This document shows positions 28,574 to 38,222 of a stretch of DNA of 64,000 bases, piece after piece; the stretch's first letter is position 1; each line of letters starts with the position of its first letter. Below the pieces are notes generated by a model, which had not been told where the DNA came from, made no database searches, and saw nothing but the letters and a program-made list of their open reading frames with translations. Both the position numbers and the translations under genes were made by a program. Origin of the DNA: DASQZK01 sp963764345 (GTDB lineage Bacteria; Bacteroidota; Bacteroidia; Bacteroidales; GCA-2748055); the NCBI GenBank assembly GCA_963764345.1, contig CAVXSF010000013.1, forward strand, positions 62,001-126,000, read 5' to 3'.

Positions 28574-28917
28574 GCAATAAACTATTATATAACTCTGCTA
28601 AATTACAAAATAGAAAATTAGAAGCAAAATTGGGAAATCCTATTTTATCATTCTGAAAGTCTAATGGGAGTGAATGTTAAAATCCAGTATGACTGGTATT
28701 TGAAACATTAACAGGACTAATAAATTTTGATTAATTAATGATTACCGATAGATTATGCCTGATAACTGATCAATTAATCGGATGCGGGAACCTGGTTACG
28801 GCGGAAAATATTATTCAGGAGTTTGATGATGTGTGATGGGTATAATTATTAGTTATCTTTTTTATTTTAAAATATTTTTGGGCACTATTAAAAATATATT
28901 CTCCAGGTATTAAGGTG
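28574..28917. other. AT-rich gap between jetD and the ADP-ribosyltransferase pair
   Basis: About 340 bases, very AT-rich, separating two minus-strand units. It should hold the promoter of the 56-residue gene; no exact TAnnTTTG box was found. No gene or repeat was recognised. Confidence 0.4.
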
Positions 28918-29778
28918 CTAAAGACTTAACAACCTCTCCTGCTCCAATCCTTTTCGATGCTTTTTCAAAATTCGAACAAGATCCTGGACTTCGGGATACA
29001 ATTGAATGTCGAGATTATTCAACAAATGAATCTGTTTGTCATAAAGACTGGCAAGACCGTATTGCTGTACTAACTGTTCAATGCCTGGTGGAAGAAAATA
29101 ATGGCACCGGCTTTCAGGCAATCGTGTCCTATATTCTGAAATATAGATCTTAATCCCCGCCGGATCAAAATCACCAAAATGTAAATAGTGGTTCGGAACC
29201 GTCTGAAGCCATTTGTTCGGACTTTGACTCAAATAACGCATGATGACAATAAGTTCTTTCTTAGGAAATAATGGCGCCAGTTTTTCAAACTTTACAAAAC
29301 ACTCCGGATTTTCAATGCCCACGATTAATGCTTCATTGCTGATCTTTAACCTGTCAGGCTGATAAACAAACAACGCTGTCCCTTCTGAAACATTTTTTAA
29401 TATTTCCCCTGAAATGGTTATTTCAGTATCAATTGATTTTATGAAAAACCCCTGCAGACTTTTGTTACGGAAGGTCTTTGTTGACCTGGTTGAAACCAGT
29501 GAGCTTTCTCCGTCAGAACTATCAGATCCAAATTCTTTAATGTAGTTTTCAATGGAGAGGATATCATTTTGTATGTTAAGGTAATTCTCTAAAGCCTTCT
29601 CATTTGGACAAAAATAAACATACCGCTTCATTCCGGAGACTTGCTTTTGAATAATCCCGTCCTCATAAAATCTCTTTAAAAGACTTTTGGCTGTAATTTC
29701 GCCCGGATTTAATTTTTCGCCTCTCTTCAATCGTAACAAACAACGGGCAAAAGATAAAGGCAGGGGTTTAGACTTCAT
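28918..29778 (-). CDS. jetD: Wadjet JetD-like Toprim nuclease subunit
   Basis: 286 residues. The C-terminal Toprim fold shows the glutamate in LIVGIENPE (Glu156), the paired aspartates in LHFGDFDPAGIKIY (Asp203, Asp205), and a terminal HRKGLEQERLL. This is the pattern of DUF2220-type JetD proteins, which cut plasmid DNA after the Jet condensin senses its closed circular form. The N-terminal 150 residues contain a winged-helix-like region (about 25-60). The gene overlaps the end of jetC by 11 bases. Which Wadjet type it belongs to was not determined. Confidence 0.85.
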   Translation of the reverse strand: MKSKPLPLSFARCLLRLKRGEKLNPGEITAKSLLKRFYEDGIIQKQVSGMKRYVYFCPNEKALENYLNIQNDILSIENYIKEFGSDSSDGESSLVSTRSTKTFRNKSLQGFFIKSIDTEITISGEILKNVSEGTALFVYQPDRLKISNEALIVGIENPECFVKFEKLAPLFPKKELIVIMRYLSQSPNKWLQTVPNHYLHFGDFDPAGIKIYISEYRTRLPESRCHYFLPPGIEQLVQQYGLASLYDKQIHLLNNLDIQLYPEVQDLVRILKKHRKGLEQERLLSL

Positions 29779-32700
29779 TGCTGATCAGTTTGGTGATCCC
29801 TGTTTTGTTTGAAGCGGGATTTTTCCTGAACATATAAATATGCTTGTAATCCTGTTCATTATGCGAATTTGGAGATCCGTTGATTAGATGTATATTTCGT
29901 TGGCCGGCAAAGGTTATCAAACCGGTTACATTACTGTCATGCAAAATACCTACCTCATCAATAAGACAATGCAGGGTTGTTTCAGACTTTTGTTTTATCC
30001 CGGTATTCTTAAAAATATGCAGCAGGTTAATATAGATCATGGATTTGACCAAAACATCTGTACCATTTGAACCAATATTAGCCAGGCGGCTCACCCAGCT
30101 GGTATCATTTTCATTCTCCCGGATTCTGAACTCAAGATCAAAAGCATCTTCCAACTTCAGAACCCTGGTTTTAGCCTGGCCAATCTGATTCAAGAGGTCT
30201 TCCAACAGTTTTACTGCTTCATTATTATTCTTATTCGAATGGTCCTGGTTGAATAAATTTATTTCCCCGTAGTTCAGGTTATTTTCCGCCTGAAAACTCC
30301 TTATCTTGCGCAATAGCTGTATGATCTTATTTGAACTTTCCTGCAGGCGCAATTCAATGCTTTTTACCACTCCGACAAAATTTGACTTCCTGAAATCTGC
30401 ATTAATTCGCTGAATAACTTTAAGAACATCATCTTCTTTCTGGAGCAGCTCATTTGTTTCATTAACAATATTTGCCAGCACCATCGCATATTTTCTGGTG
30501 ACCTCTGTCTTAAATTCAATGATCTTTTGTTCCCGGACAAATTCCTTTAAATTTTCAGCAAAAGCCCGGTATTGACTTCGTCCTGCCAAATTCGTTTCAA
30601 AACCCAAACAATTATCGTGATTAAAGAAACCGGAAAATTCAGAGATCTTCTCTGTGAAGGATTTATCTGATTTTTCATATTCCAGGGCCAGGTTATGCAG
30701 TTTCTCAATTAATTCATTACAATTCCAGCTTTCTGCCTTATCATGGTGTTCAATAAATCCTTTGAGTTCAATAAATAATTGGTCCTTACTGAAACGCTCA
30801 TATGAGGAAATCTCATAGCGTAAATCTCCGAGCGTTTGATTAATTATTTCATCATCCTTCTGAAGTTTTACCAGGTCATCCTGCTCATGTTTCATTCGGT
30901 TATCATGGAGTTGCTTCAGATGCATCAGGTCGTATTCCAGTTTTTTTCGTTGTTGACGAAATTCATCCAAACGGTCAATATATTCCTCTCGATCCTTATT
31001 GTACTCAATAATCAGTTGGTAATTTTCTTGTATTTTTTTAAGTTGTACTTCTATAATATGTAGTTGTTGCTCTAATTTACTGATCTCTGAAGTATCGACC
31101 CCCTTTTCTTTCAGTATATAATTGCGCTGTTCTTCCAGAGTCTTAATCAGCTGACTGAAATTTTCATTAATGTTATCCTTTCCGGATTTAATTTTATCCT
31201 GCAAATCGGAAATTTGATCTTTAATTCTTTTTTCATTCGTATTTTTTTTGGATTCCAGGTCTTTGAGCAGTTTTTCTTTCCGGCCGGTTAGATCTACGAT
31301 TAAATCATTTATTTCCTGTGTTTCATTTTTCAACCTGAATTCCTCTTCTTCTATTTTATCCAATTCCTGACGCTTCAACAGCTCAGCTTTTTCATCTAAC
31401 TCTCTCAGAGTTATCCGGCATTTTTCTAATCCGATGTCCTTTTTATCAAGTTGAAGGGTACAATTATTGATCTCCTGTTTAAAATCAGAAATTTTCTTAT
31501 TGAATTTCTTCAGGATCTTATCTTTTTCATCCTGTAAAGCCTGAATTCGTGACTCTATAATTCTGTCGGAATCGACCAATTTTTGTTTTAGGGACTTTAA
31601 TCTTATCTCCAGATCTGATTTTGAAATGATTACCGTTTCAAGTTGTCCGAGTTTAAGGTTGACTCCATAAAAATTATTTCCATCAGAAATTGAAGGCTGT
31701 AAATCATTGTGGAACAATAACTCTCTTGAAATCACCTTGCCAACAGACTTTTCCCAGCCCGGGTTATTTTCTTCAAGAAATTCAAAAAGGGATCCGGATA
31801 AAGCGTGTAAATCTGATTGCGTTTTCTCAATTTCTTTTTCCAGTCTGTTTTTATCTTGCTTTAATTTATCGATTTCATTATTAGAGATGACTTCTAAAAG
31901 TTCTATCTCACGTTTACCTTCTCGAATGGAATTTTCTTTTTGTCCTTCGGCAGTCTTTATTTGAGAGATCAAATCATTTTTCTCCCGGATTAAATCCTGC
32001 TGCTTTTGATGTTGTTTTTCTTTATCTTTAAGTAGGAATGGACGCTCATGAATGTTTTCTAAGCTAGATTTAACCTTTATGATTTTTCCGTCGACCTTGT
32101 ATTTCCTCTGATGAAGTTCTTCCAACCTGCCGTTAAAATCATTTGTAAGCTGTTCTCTTGCCTCATAATAGTCAAAACTATTTTTGGTCAATTCATTTTG
32201 TAAGTCTTCTTTATTTTTTATTTGTGAATTTTCAAAATCAAGAACATGCTGTTGACGCTGAATTTCGATGTTTCTCTTATCGGATTGATATTGGTTTTCA
32301 AGATCCTGTAATTCTGCCGTAAGTAATCTTAATTGTGATTTAATTTGGGATAGTTCTCTTTCATAATCAGGTTTATTTTGTTCTTCCTGAAGTAGTTGTT
32401 GTATCTGCCTAGCAGCATAATCTTTTTCCAGTTTGTTGGCTTTTTCGATATCCCCTTTGACCCGGGACAGATTATCGAGCAACCTGCGTTCGTGTGTATT
32501 AAAGTCTTCCCGAATTTTTTCTATTTTATCCAGTTGCTCCTTAATTTGTTCTTTAGCATTTTTCTGTTTTTCCACCAATTCACGCTCCTTTTCCCTTGCC
32601 AGATTATAAGATGCACCGACATTCCAGGCCAATTCCTTTTGGTCTTCTTCCGCCTGGACCAATCTTTCATAGAGAGCAACAATATTCTGAGCTTTTGTCT

Positions 32701-33382
32701 CATGCGTCAGGTATTCCGAAACATCAAGATAATCATTTCTTGCAGTTTCAATATGGTGCATGTTAGTATCCAGATTGATCTCGAAAGATTCATCACTCAG
32801 AGAATTGATAATGGTTGTTTTAATAAAGCCCCCATCGAGTGAAGAATTAAGAAAGATATTGGAAATGGTTCTTGGGATATTCTGGTAAGCAGGATTTTGT
32901 AAAAGGTGGAAGCGGTTCATGCTCCGGTTGGCACCATAAATGATATCTCGGTATTCGGTAAAATTAAATATATGGCGGTGAACTTTATATCCCTTTTGAT
33001 TGGCATTTTCAATCACTTCATTTTCCCGCAAAACATGTTGATTATCGACAAATAAGGCCCGATAATATGGCCCGTCAATAAAACGGAATCCTAGGCGGTT
33101 TTGCTTTTTATACAACCAGACACAAAATCTACTACTATCCTTGACAACTTCGTAAATTATAGAAGAATCTGCATATTGAAAATAATACTCGTTGAAGGGG
33201 CTCTTTTCTTTAGATATACCAAGCTTACGAGCATCAGCATTATAGAAAAACAAAATAGCGCGCAGAAGGGTACTTTTGCCCGTTCCCTGAGTGCCGATAA
33301 AATGTATATTTCCGTCCAGAAGAAGTTCGTAAAAATCAACTCCTGCACTATTAATGAGTATAATCCGGTTTAATTGGTTCAT
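29768..33382 (-). CDS. jetC: Wadjet JetC-like SMC ATPase
   Basis: 1,204 residues. Walker A is GTQGTGKST (30-38) near the N-terminus and Walker B is LHCLIDEVGI (Asp1142-Glu1143) near the C-terminus. Between them, roughly 230-900, lie long heptad-rich coiled coils, the layout of MukB/SMC-family motors. In Wadjet, JetC is the condensin-like motor that extrudes DNA and senses small circular plasmids with JetA (kleisin) and JetB. The reading frame is intact over 3.6 kb. It starts one base after the jetB stop and overlaps jetD. Confidence 0.9.
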   Translation of the reverse strand: MNQLNRIILINSAGVDFYELLLDGNIHFIGTQGTGKSTLLRAILFFYNADARKLGISKEKSPFNEYYFQYADSSIIYEVVKDSSRFCVWLYKKQNRLGFRFIDGPYYRALFVDNQHVLRENEVIENANQKGYKVHRHIFNFTEYRDIIYGANRSMNRFHLLQNPAYQNIPRTISNIFLNSSLDGGFIKTTIINSLSDESFEINLDTNMHHIETARNDYLDVSEYLTHETKAQNIVALYERLVQAEEDQKELAWNVGASYNLAREKERELVEKQKNAKEQIKEQLDKIEKIREDFNTHERRLLDNLSRVKGDIEKANKLEKDYAARQIQQLLQEEQNKPDYERELSQIKSQLRLLTAELQDLENQYQSDKRNIEIQRQQHVLDFENSQIKNKEDLQNELTKNSFDYYEAREQLTNDFNGRLEELHQRKYKVDGKIIKVKSSLENIHERPFLLKDKEKQHQKQQDLIREKNDLISQIKTAEGQKENSIREGKREIELLEVISNNEIDKLKQDKNRLEKEIEKTQSDLHALSGSLFEFLEENNPGWEKSVGKVISRELLFHNDLQPSISDGNNFYGVNLKLGQLETVIISKSDLEIRLKSLKQKLVDSDRIIESRIQALQDEKDKILKKFNKKISDFKQEINNCTLQLDKKDIGLEKCRITLRELDEKAELLKRQELDKIEEEEFRLKNETQEINDLIVDLTGRKEKLLKDLESKKNTNEKRIKDQISDLQDKIKSGKDNINENFSQLIKTLEEQRNYILKEKGVDTSEISKLEQQLHIIEVQLKKIQENYQLIIEYNKDREEYIDRLDEFRQQRKKLEYDLMHLKQLHDNRMKHEQDDLVKLQKDDEIINQTLGDLRYEISSYERFSKDQLFIELKGFIEHHDKAESWNCNELIEKLHNLALEYEKSDKSFTEKISEFSGFFNHDNCLGFETNLAGRSQYRAFAENLKEFVREQKIIEFKTEVTRKYAMVLANIVNETNELLQKEDDVLKVIQRINADFRKSNFVGVVKSIELRLQESSNKIIQLLRKIRSFQAENNLNYGEINLFNQDHSNKNNNEAVKLLEDLLNQIGQAKTRVLKLEDAFDLEFRIRENENDTSWVSRLANIGSNGTDVLVKSMIYINLLHIFKNTGIKQKSETTLHCLIDEVGILHDSNVTGLITFAGQRNIHLINGSPNSHNEQDYKHIYMFRKNPASNKTGITKLISNEV

Positions 33383-33383
33383 C

Positions 33384-33983
33384 TTAATCTAAATCCTCTG
33401 TTTTATTTTTTTCTTCATCCTGAATATTAACAGCCATCACCATTTGCTCCATATAATCCCAGGAATCCAGTATTTTCCATGTTTGGTCCATCTCATTTTC
33501 AAGATCAATAAAGCCTTCTTTTTGCATCTCTTTGATAAGATCGCTGAGCATTTCCAGATAATTTTTACCCTGAACGGATCGTTTCTGCAAATCCGTCAAT
33601 TGTTCCTTCAGTGCAAGATTAAGATCGAGTTGCTTTAATATATCATAGAGCTGAAAACGTGCTCCTCTGCAAAGATCCTTTCTATAGCTGGTAAAAAAAG
33701 CCAGAATATCCAACCAGCGTAAAGCCTTTTCAATCTTATTATCAACATTCTGATTGCTTTCATCGGGCCGGGAAAAATAGTAATAGTTATTCCCCGCTTC
33801 CAGTTGATACCCGATTTCCCTGAATTTTGTCTCCAGATCCTGGAAATTTTCCTCTACATACCTATAAAGGTGACGCCGTTGCTTATCGATGGCATTTGAA
33901 CAGATAAAATTTCCTTTACTCAAGATATCAAAAACTTCCGATGTGCGACTGCTGATACTGCTCATAAATACCCCTATTTTCAT
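33384..33983 (-). CDS. jetB: Wadjet JetB-like (MukE/KITE-like) subunit
   Basis: 199 residues, no signal, made of helices with two predicted winged-helix units (EVFDILSKGNFICSNAIDKQ and LEMLSDLIKEMQKEGFIDLE). Size, position between the kleisin and SMC genes, and a four-base overlap with jetA fit JetB (DUF4194-like, MukE analogue), which bridges kleisin and SMC heads. The assignment rests mainly on gene order plus fold impression, since no short diagnostic motif is present. Confidence 0.78.
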   Translation of the reverse strand: MKIGVFMSSISSRTSEVFDILSKGNFICSNAIDKQRRHLYRYVEENFQDLETKFREIGYQLEAGNNYYYFSRPDESNQNVDNKIEKALRWLDILAFFTSYRKDLCRGARFQLYDILKQLDLNLALKEQLTDLQKRSVQGKNYLEMLSDLIKEMQKEGFIDLENEMDQTWKILDSWDYMEQMVMAVNIQDEEKNKTEDLD

Positions 33984-35206
33984 TTGATATCAATTTTACC
34001 GGGCTGACGATCCGTGATCTGATTCGGGTAAATGATTGCGTATTCAAGTTTCTCAAATTTACCATTTTCTGCAATGAAGCGGAAATCTGATTCAAAAAGT
34101 GAAGCCATGCGGCAATACAGGCGAATGCGGTCTCGCGTGGGAATTTCCCGGGCGAATTGATGCTGCATCACAAAGGAAAACAGATCCTGATTTTTACCTA
34201 TAAATATCCTCTTCAAGGAATAAAGATTGATAATATCCTCTATTTCATCTTTGTTGCTTAAGGCTTCTTCTGATAAATCCCCTGCGACATTTTGTGCCAG
34301 GAATTTCCTGTTCTTCAATTTTTCCCGGATCTTTAAGACCAGCAACTGTTTTTCCTCATCAAATATTAAATCCTGAAGAGAAAGTCGCGTCCGGAAACCT
34401 TCTGTTTTTTTCAGGGGAAGGTCTGGCAGATGTTCCACGACAGTATAAAAATTCGTTTGCTCTTTAAGATAATGCTTATCACGCATCATTTTTAGACGCA
34501 ATACCTTTTCGACAACCTGTACTCTCTTTTCAATATGATTTAGATACTGAATAATTTGCTGCTGTATTTCAATCAGATTATGAATGCTATCATTCAGCGT
34601 GTTCCTCAACTGATGGATGATCAACAACAGTTCAGCATCTGCTGAGGATTTAAAGAACAGATCATCCTGCAATACCCTCTCAACCGCTTTCACAACCCCT
34701 TCGAGTGAATCTCTCTGATTCCTGATATTGGTAAGTTTCTCCTTTTTGATCTCAAAATTGGTTTCGGTTTTATAGGTCTCATCTGTGTTACTGCGTAAGG
34801 TTCTCACATTTTGCTGTGTAGTTTGCCTTATCCGACGTAAATGTTTCTTAATGTTTGTAAGGTACTTTTCTTTTTTTACAACCTGACTCTCCTTTAAATA
34901 ATAGGACTGGTTCTTCTTAATTTGATCAAGGTTTTCCTGGATAAAAGCTATATGCACCGTCTCATCAACCTCTAAAAATTCCTCAAAAAATTCCTGCAAT
35001 CTCGAATCGAGGCTGATCAAAGACTGATTTCGAAAAAGCAGGTCAAAAGCAGCCAGTCTTTCCAGCTTCTCGGTATCGAGATCTACCAATGGTAAAATCA
35101 GTTCTTCCTGGATTTGTGTCATCCTCTTATCGAACAAGGCTGAAAATAGTTGCCGGTGCCGATAAAGTTCTCCTATAAGATTTTCTAGCTTCTCAAATTT
35201 AGCCAT
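33980..35206 (-). CDS. jetA: Wadjet JetA-like (MukF/kleisin-like) subunit
   Basis: 408 residues, first gene of the operon. It is largely helical with coiled-coil stretches (KKEKYLTNIKKHLRRIRQTT, and IEIQQQIIQYLNHIEKRVQV) and a C-terminal winged-helix-like domain (about 330-408). This architecture matches the kleisin subunit JetA/MukF that closes the SMC ring. Its stop overlaps the jetB start (ATGA). The four genes jetA-B-C-D are in the canonical order, which makes the system call strong even though each small subunit is divergent. Confidence 0.82.
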   Translation of the reverse strand: MAKFEKLENLIGELYRHRQLFSALFDKRMTQIQEELILPLVDLDTEKLERLAAFDLLFRNQSLISLDSRLQEFFEEFLEVDETVHIAFIQENLDQIKKNQSYYLKESQVVKKEKYLTNIKKHLRRIRQTTQQNVRTLRSNTDETYKTETNFEIKKEKLTNIRNQRDSLEGVVKAVERVLQDDLFFKSSADAELLLIIHQLRNTLNDSIHNLIEIQQQIIQYLNHIEKRVQVVEKVLRLKMMRDKHYLKEQTNFYTVVEHLPDLPLKKTEGFRTRLSLQDLIFDEEKQLLVLKIREKLKNRKFLAQNVAGDLSEEALSNKDEIEDIINLYSLKRIFIGKNQDLFSFVMQHQFAREIPTRDRIRLYCRMASLFESDFRFIAENGKFEKLEYAIIYPNQITDRQPGKIDIK

Positions 35207-35529
35207 TTGCGCTTAATTCTAGTAATACAAGGTTTAAAATATACTTACATCATCGATTTATATTATTGCCAACACAGAATCCATTTCGGTTATAACATTG
35301 TAAAAATAAAAATATTTTATATGTTATCTTGATTTATGTCCTAAGGTCTATAAATAACTTTAGATGAGTTAGAACATCTGTCACGTAAGGACTTGCGAAA
35401 AGTGAATAAAAGGAAATATATGCTTATTTACCTGCTTTTGGTTCATGGTTTAATCTATTTTAAAGAGATTTCAAGCAAGTGTATCAAACAGAGCAACTAT
35501 CATTGAATCCCTTTTTCAATTTAGTCTTA
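35207..35529. other. Intergenic region upstream of jetA
   Basis: About 320 AT-rich bases that separate the GNAT-like gene from the jet operon. It probably carries the jet promoter. I see no repeat, no gene remnant and no exact -7 consensus. Confidence 0.4.
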
Positions 35530-36201
35530 TTATTCTTCAAGGTTGATGCTATCCATTTTGTCATTTACCCTCATTGAGTTATAGAATAGTAACCCTTCAT
35601 AGCCCCTTATCCTTTCAAAACCAAAGGATTTGTAATAATCTTCTAATTTTTTAAAAGCGATCTTTTTATTCGTAGTGAAATGGTTTAATTCAAGTTGTTT
35701 TTCCCAATAACTCTGTTCCTGTTTTTGCGGTTCGAACTGCAATGAAAATGCCTGGATAACAAAAAGGGTACCCTTGGCATTAAAATGGAAAACAATATCT
35801 TTGATTATTTTTCCGTCTAACTTAAATCCACGGTAACTGGGTAATAATTCAATTCTTTCAAGCAAACAAATTTTACTTCCCAAAATATCATAATTGAAAT
35901 GTTTTCTAATATCTTCTTTTATATCCTGTTCTTCAAAATTAAATATTTCGGATCCATGCCTAAATGTATATTCATATGAATCAAATATTTCATATAGGTC
36001 ATATCCATCATTTATAGCATTTTCAACGTAAATAATCTTAAACACAACCTTGCCCGCCAAAAATTTTTTCTGATTTATTCCACTATTAGCGAAAATTTTG
36101 ATATCAAAATTCCTAACATAACGGTAACCTTCCATAGGTCCGGTGCCTGAAGTGAATTTATAATCGAAGTTGAAAAAGAAGTCTCCTAATTCCGGATTCA
36201 T
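35530..36201 (-). CDS. GNAT-like acetyltransferase of unknown role
   Basis: 223 residues. The central LLPSYRGFKLDGKIIKDIVF resembles the acetyl-CoA loop region of GNAT proteins, and KKLEDYYKSFGFERIRGYEG resembles the C-terminal 'YyxxxGF' part of that fold. The N-terminal third (residues 1-110) is a less typical beta-rich extension. No operon with jetA is certain because of a 320-base gap, but it is in the same direction and has the same AT-rich composition. It may be an accessory gene of the island. The substrate is unknown. Confidence 0.6.
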   Translation of the reverse strand: MNPELGDFFFNFDYKFTSGTGPMEGYRYVRNFDIKIFANSGINQKKFLAGKVVFKIIYVENAINDGYDLYEIFDSYEYTFRHGSEIFNFEEQDIKEDIRKHFNYDILGSKICLLERIELLPSYRGFKLDGKIIKDIVFHFNAKGTLFVIQAFSLQFEPQKQEQSYWEKQLELNHFTTNKKIAFKKLEDYYKSFGFERIRGYEGLLFYNSMRVNDKMDSINLEE

Positions 36202-36305
36202 AACAACAGATTATTGATTAAGCTACAATCCTTTATTGATAACATATCCGCCAAAATTCAACACGCTATATTAATTGCAATGGTATTTAATACGAGATAT
36301 AGTAT

Positions 36306-37175
36306 TTATGATAAATTACACATCTCCACAAAATCCCCCTCCGACAATATCCTGAGCGGCACCCCCGTCCCCATCAGTTCTTCTGCTTTCCGGTGCTTAG
36401 AACTTTTGGTATAACCCGCAAGCTTCGAAGCATCCTGCGTGCCGACAACCAGGATCGTCGTATTCCTGGTTACGGAATTACCAACATTGCAACCCAGGTC
36501 AGCAGCAATTTTTGCAGCTTCTGCTCTGGACAACGCCAATGCACCTGTAAAAACCATGGTCTCGCCAAAGAGCGGTCCCTCAGGATTTCCGTCTAACTTG
36601 ATGGAAGCTGATGATCCGCCGCCGGAAGCCGAAGCAAAAATTGGTCTTTTGATATGGTGAAACCAGTCATCTATAGTCGAACCGGTTACTTCACATGCGC
36701 GACATACCACCATTCCCGCTGCAAAGGCATCTTCAAGGGCATCATGATGCCCAAACCGGATATCGAGGAATTCCGCGATATTGGCCAGTCCATAACCACG
36801 ATGAGCAAATTCCGTCCATGTACGCCTTACGATCTTCGCCGAGTCAAGCCACAGTGGTTCTAACACTTCAAGTTGGCTTTCCTCGCAAGCCCTGCTTATG
36901 GCCACACGGTCGAAAGGCATGTGATGGACCGTGATGCGTCCGGTCAGCTTTTCTTTCAAAATACCATGCAGTCGTCCGAATGTCGGTGCGTCCACAACAT
37001 CATCTTCTGTAATGCCGTGAATTGAAATATTCATCGGATCAAAATACGACTCGGGATTCACGAGCGTACTCCATTTGTCAACAACTTCCCCCTCGCGGAA
37101 CTCTGCGATCCCGATCTGGCAAATACTCGAGTAATCAGCATTAGCCGTCTCAACATCCAAAGCCAAAAAATTCAT
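36306..37175 (-). CDS. DEDDh 3'-5' exonuclease fused to a BRCT domain
   Basis: 289 residues. The N-terminal 170 residues are a DnaQ-like exonuclease: motif I LALDVETAN (Asp7, Glu9), motif II HHMPFDR, and motif III GHHDALEDAF with the catalytic His and Asp. A linker of about 30 residues precedes a BRCT domain (GETMVFTGALALSRAEAAKI...TTILVVGTQDASKLAGYTKS, about 205-285). Exo-BRCT fusions act in DNA repair or replication. The start overlaps the stop of an upstream frameshifted gene (ATGA), so they form one operon. Confidence 0.9.
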   Translation of the reverse strand: MNFLALDVETANADYSSICQIGIAEFREGEVVDKWSTLVNPESYFDPMNISIHGITEDDVVDAPTFGRLHGILKEKLTGRITVHHMPFDRVAISRACEESQLEVLEPLWLDSAKIVRRTWTEFAHRGYGLANIAEFLDIRFGHHDALEDAFAAGMVVCRACEVTGSTIDDWFHHIKRPIFASASGGGSSASIKLDGNPEGPLFGETMVFTGALALSRAEAAKIAADLGCNVGNSVTRNTTILVVGTQDASKLAGYTKSSKHRKAEELMGTGVPLRILSEGDFVEMCNLS

Positions 37176-37690
37176 AACGACTGTTTTAATAAATTCATCA
37201 TCACCTCATCCCCCGTTTTCTCAACCCTTCTCCGCACATACGCCACCAACGTCCCCTCCGGAATTACCCGCAATTGATCATACTTCCTCCCTTTCCCGTT
37301 GATCTTCTTCTCCAGCATAACCAGCAGCGGATCCTGCCGGCCGCACTTCAACGCCTCAACCATCGCATCGGGGATAATGACAAAATCGGTCGACAGGTCG
37401 ATTTCAGCGTTCTCAACCCATCCGCCCAGGTTGCCCACAATCTGACAGACGGCCGGCTCCCGCAGTTTTACTCCGGGAGCAAACCAAACATTGCAGTCGT
37501 AAACGGGATTGTACGGTCTCACCATGCAGGAACTCACCGGCAAAATCAGCCAGCGCTTTTTCATCGAGGTGCACATCTTCACGGACTTTTTTCGCTTTTT
37601 TCTCCTCCGGTACTTCTGGCAGCAGGGACGGTCTTCGCTTCAAAATCGGCGGGCTGGAATAAAGAAGGGTTTTCCATGAGTCGGGGATAA
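37172..37690 (-). pseudogene. Frameshifted gene upstream of the exonuclease, BRCT-like C-terminus
   Basis: The frame read from about 37690 (IIPDSWKTLLYSSPPILKRR...DEKALADFAGEFLHGETV) continues as NPVYDCNVWFAPG only after a one-base shift near 37512. The second frame runs VCQIVGNLGGWVENAEIDLS, then TDFVIIPDAMVEAL, and on to the stop at 37172, which resembles a BRCT repeat. Removing one C repairs the gene. A start codon was not identified with confidence. Partner of the exonuclease-BRCT gene, probably in DNA metabolism. Confidence 0.6.
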
Positions 37691-37964
37691 TGTAGATTCG
37701 AATTTAGTAAAAAGGTTCGAAATATAGTTATGGGTGAAGCGGAATTTTGAGATGTAAGGCACAAAGGGAGGTAAGCAGCGGGGACAGTATGGAGGATATG
37801 GGGAGGTTTGGGAGTGGGGAAGAATTGAATAAGTGAGTGAGTTATGGGGTTATGAGGTTATGAAGTTATGAAGGTGTGAAGGTGTGAAGGTATGAATTGC
37901 TTAAGATCGAAACTGCATAACTTCGACTACGGTATTTCAGTTACAATTCACCCCCTCCAGATAT
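37691..37964. other. Intergenic region with simple repeats
   Basis: About 270 bases. Between 37828 and 37900 short units GTTATGA, AGTTATGAA and GGTGTGAA recur head to tail. A similar phrase, GTGAGTTATGAAGTTATG, is found at about 40495. No gene. Confidence 0.5.
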
Positions 37965-38150
37965 TCATTTGATCTCCTTATCTGTCCTGAAATATGTACG
38001 TAAAAATTTGAGTGTCTGACAGACGGCATCCTGATCATTTCTGAGTTTTTCCAGCTTCATGTATTCAATATAATATTCCATGTTAAGTGGCTCTCTTTTT
38101 AAAAGCTCAATGATCAGCGGGTAAGCCTGATCGAATTTCGAGGCTGACAT
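37965..38150 (-). CDS. Short TPR-like open frame, probably a fragment
   Basis: 61 residues (MSASKFDQAYPLIIELLKRE, then EPLNMEYYIEYMKLEK) with a TPR-like helical repeat pattern. The length is far below that of TPR proteins and no partner gene is adjacent, so it may be a fragment of a larger gene. Whether it is translated is unknown. Confidence 0.4.
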   Translation of the reverse strand: MSASKFDQAYPLIIELLKREPLNMEYYIEYMKLEKLRNDQDAVCQTLKFLRTYFRTDKEIK

Positions 38151-38222
38151 AAACCGCTTGAATTTACGCAGTAATATATTTGTGCCTTTATAACTTTATG
38201 GAATAATTACCCGATCGCCTGC

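Noticed and set aside
37828..37900. Short GTTATGA/GGTGTGAA units as a phase-variation tract.
   Set aside because: The tract is not within or just upstream of a gene start with an obvious switchable frame, so only a simple-sequence patch is supported.
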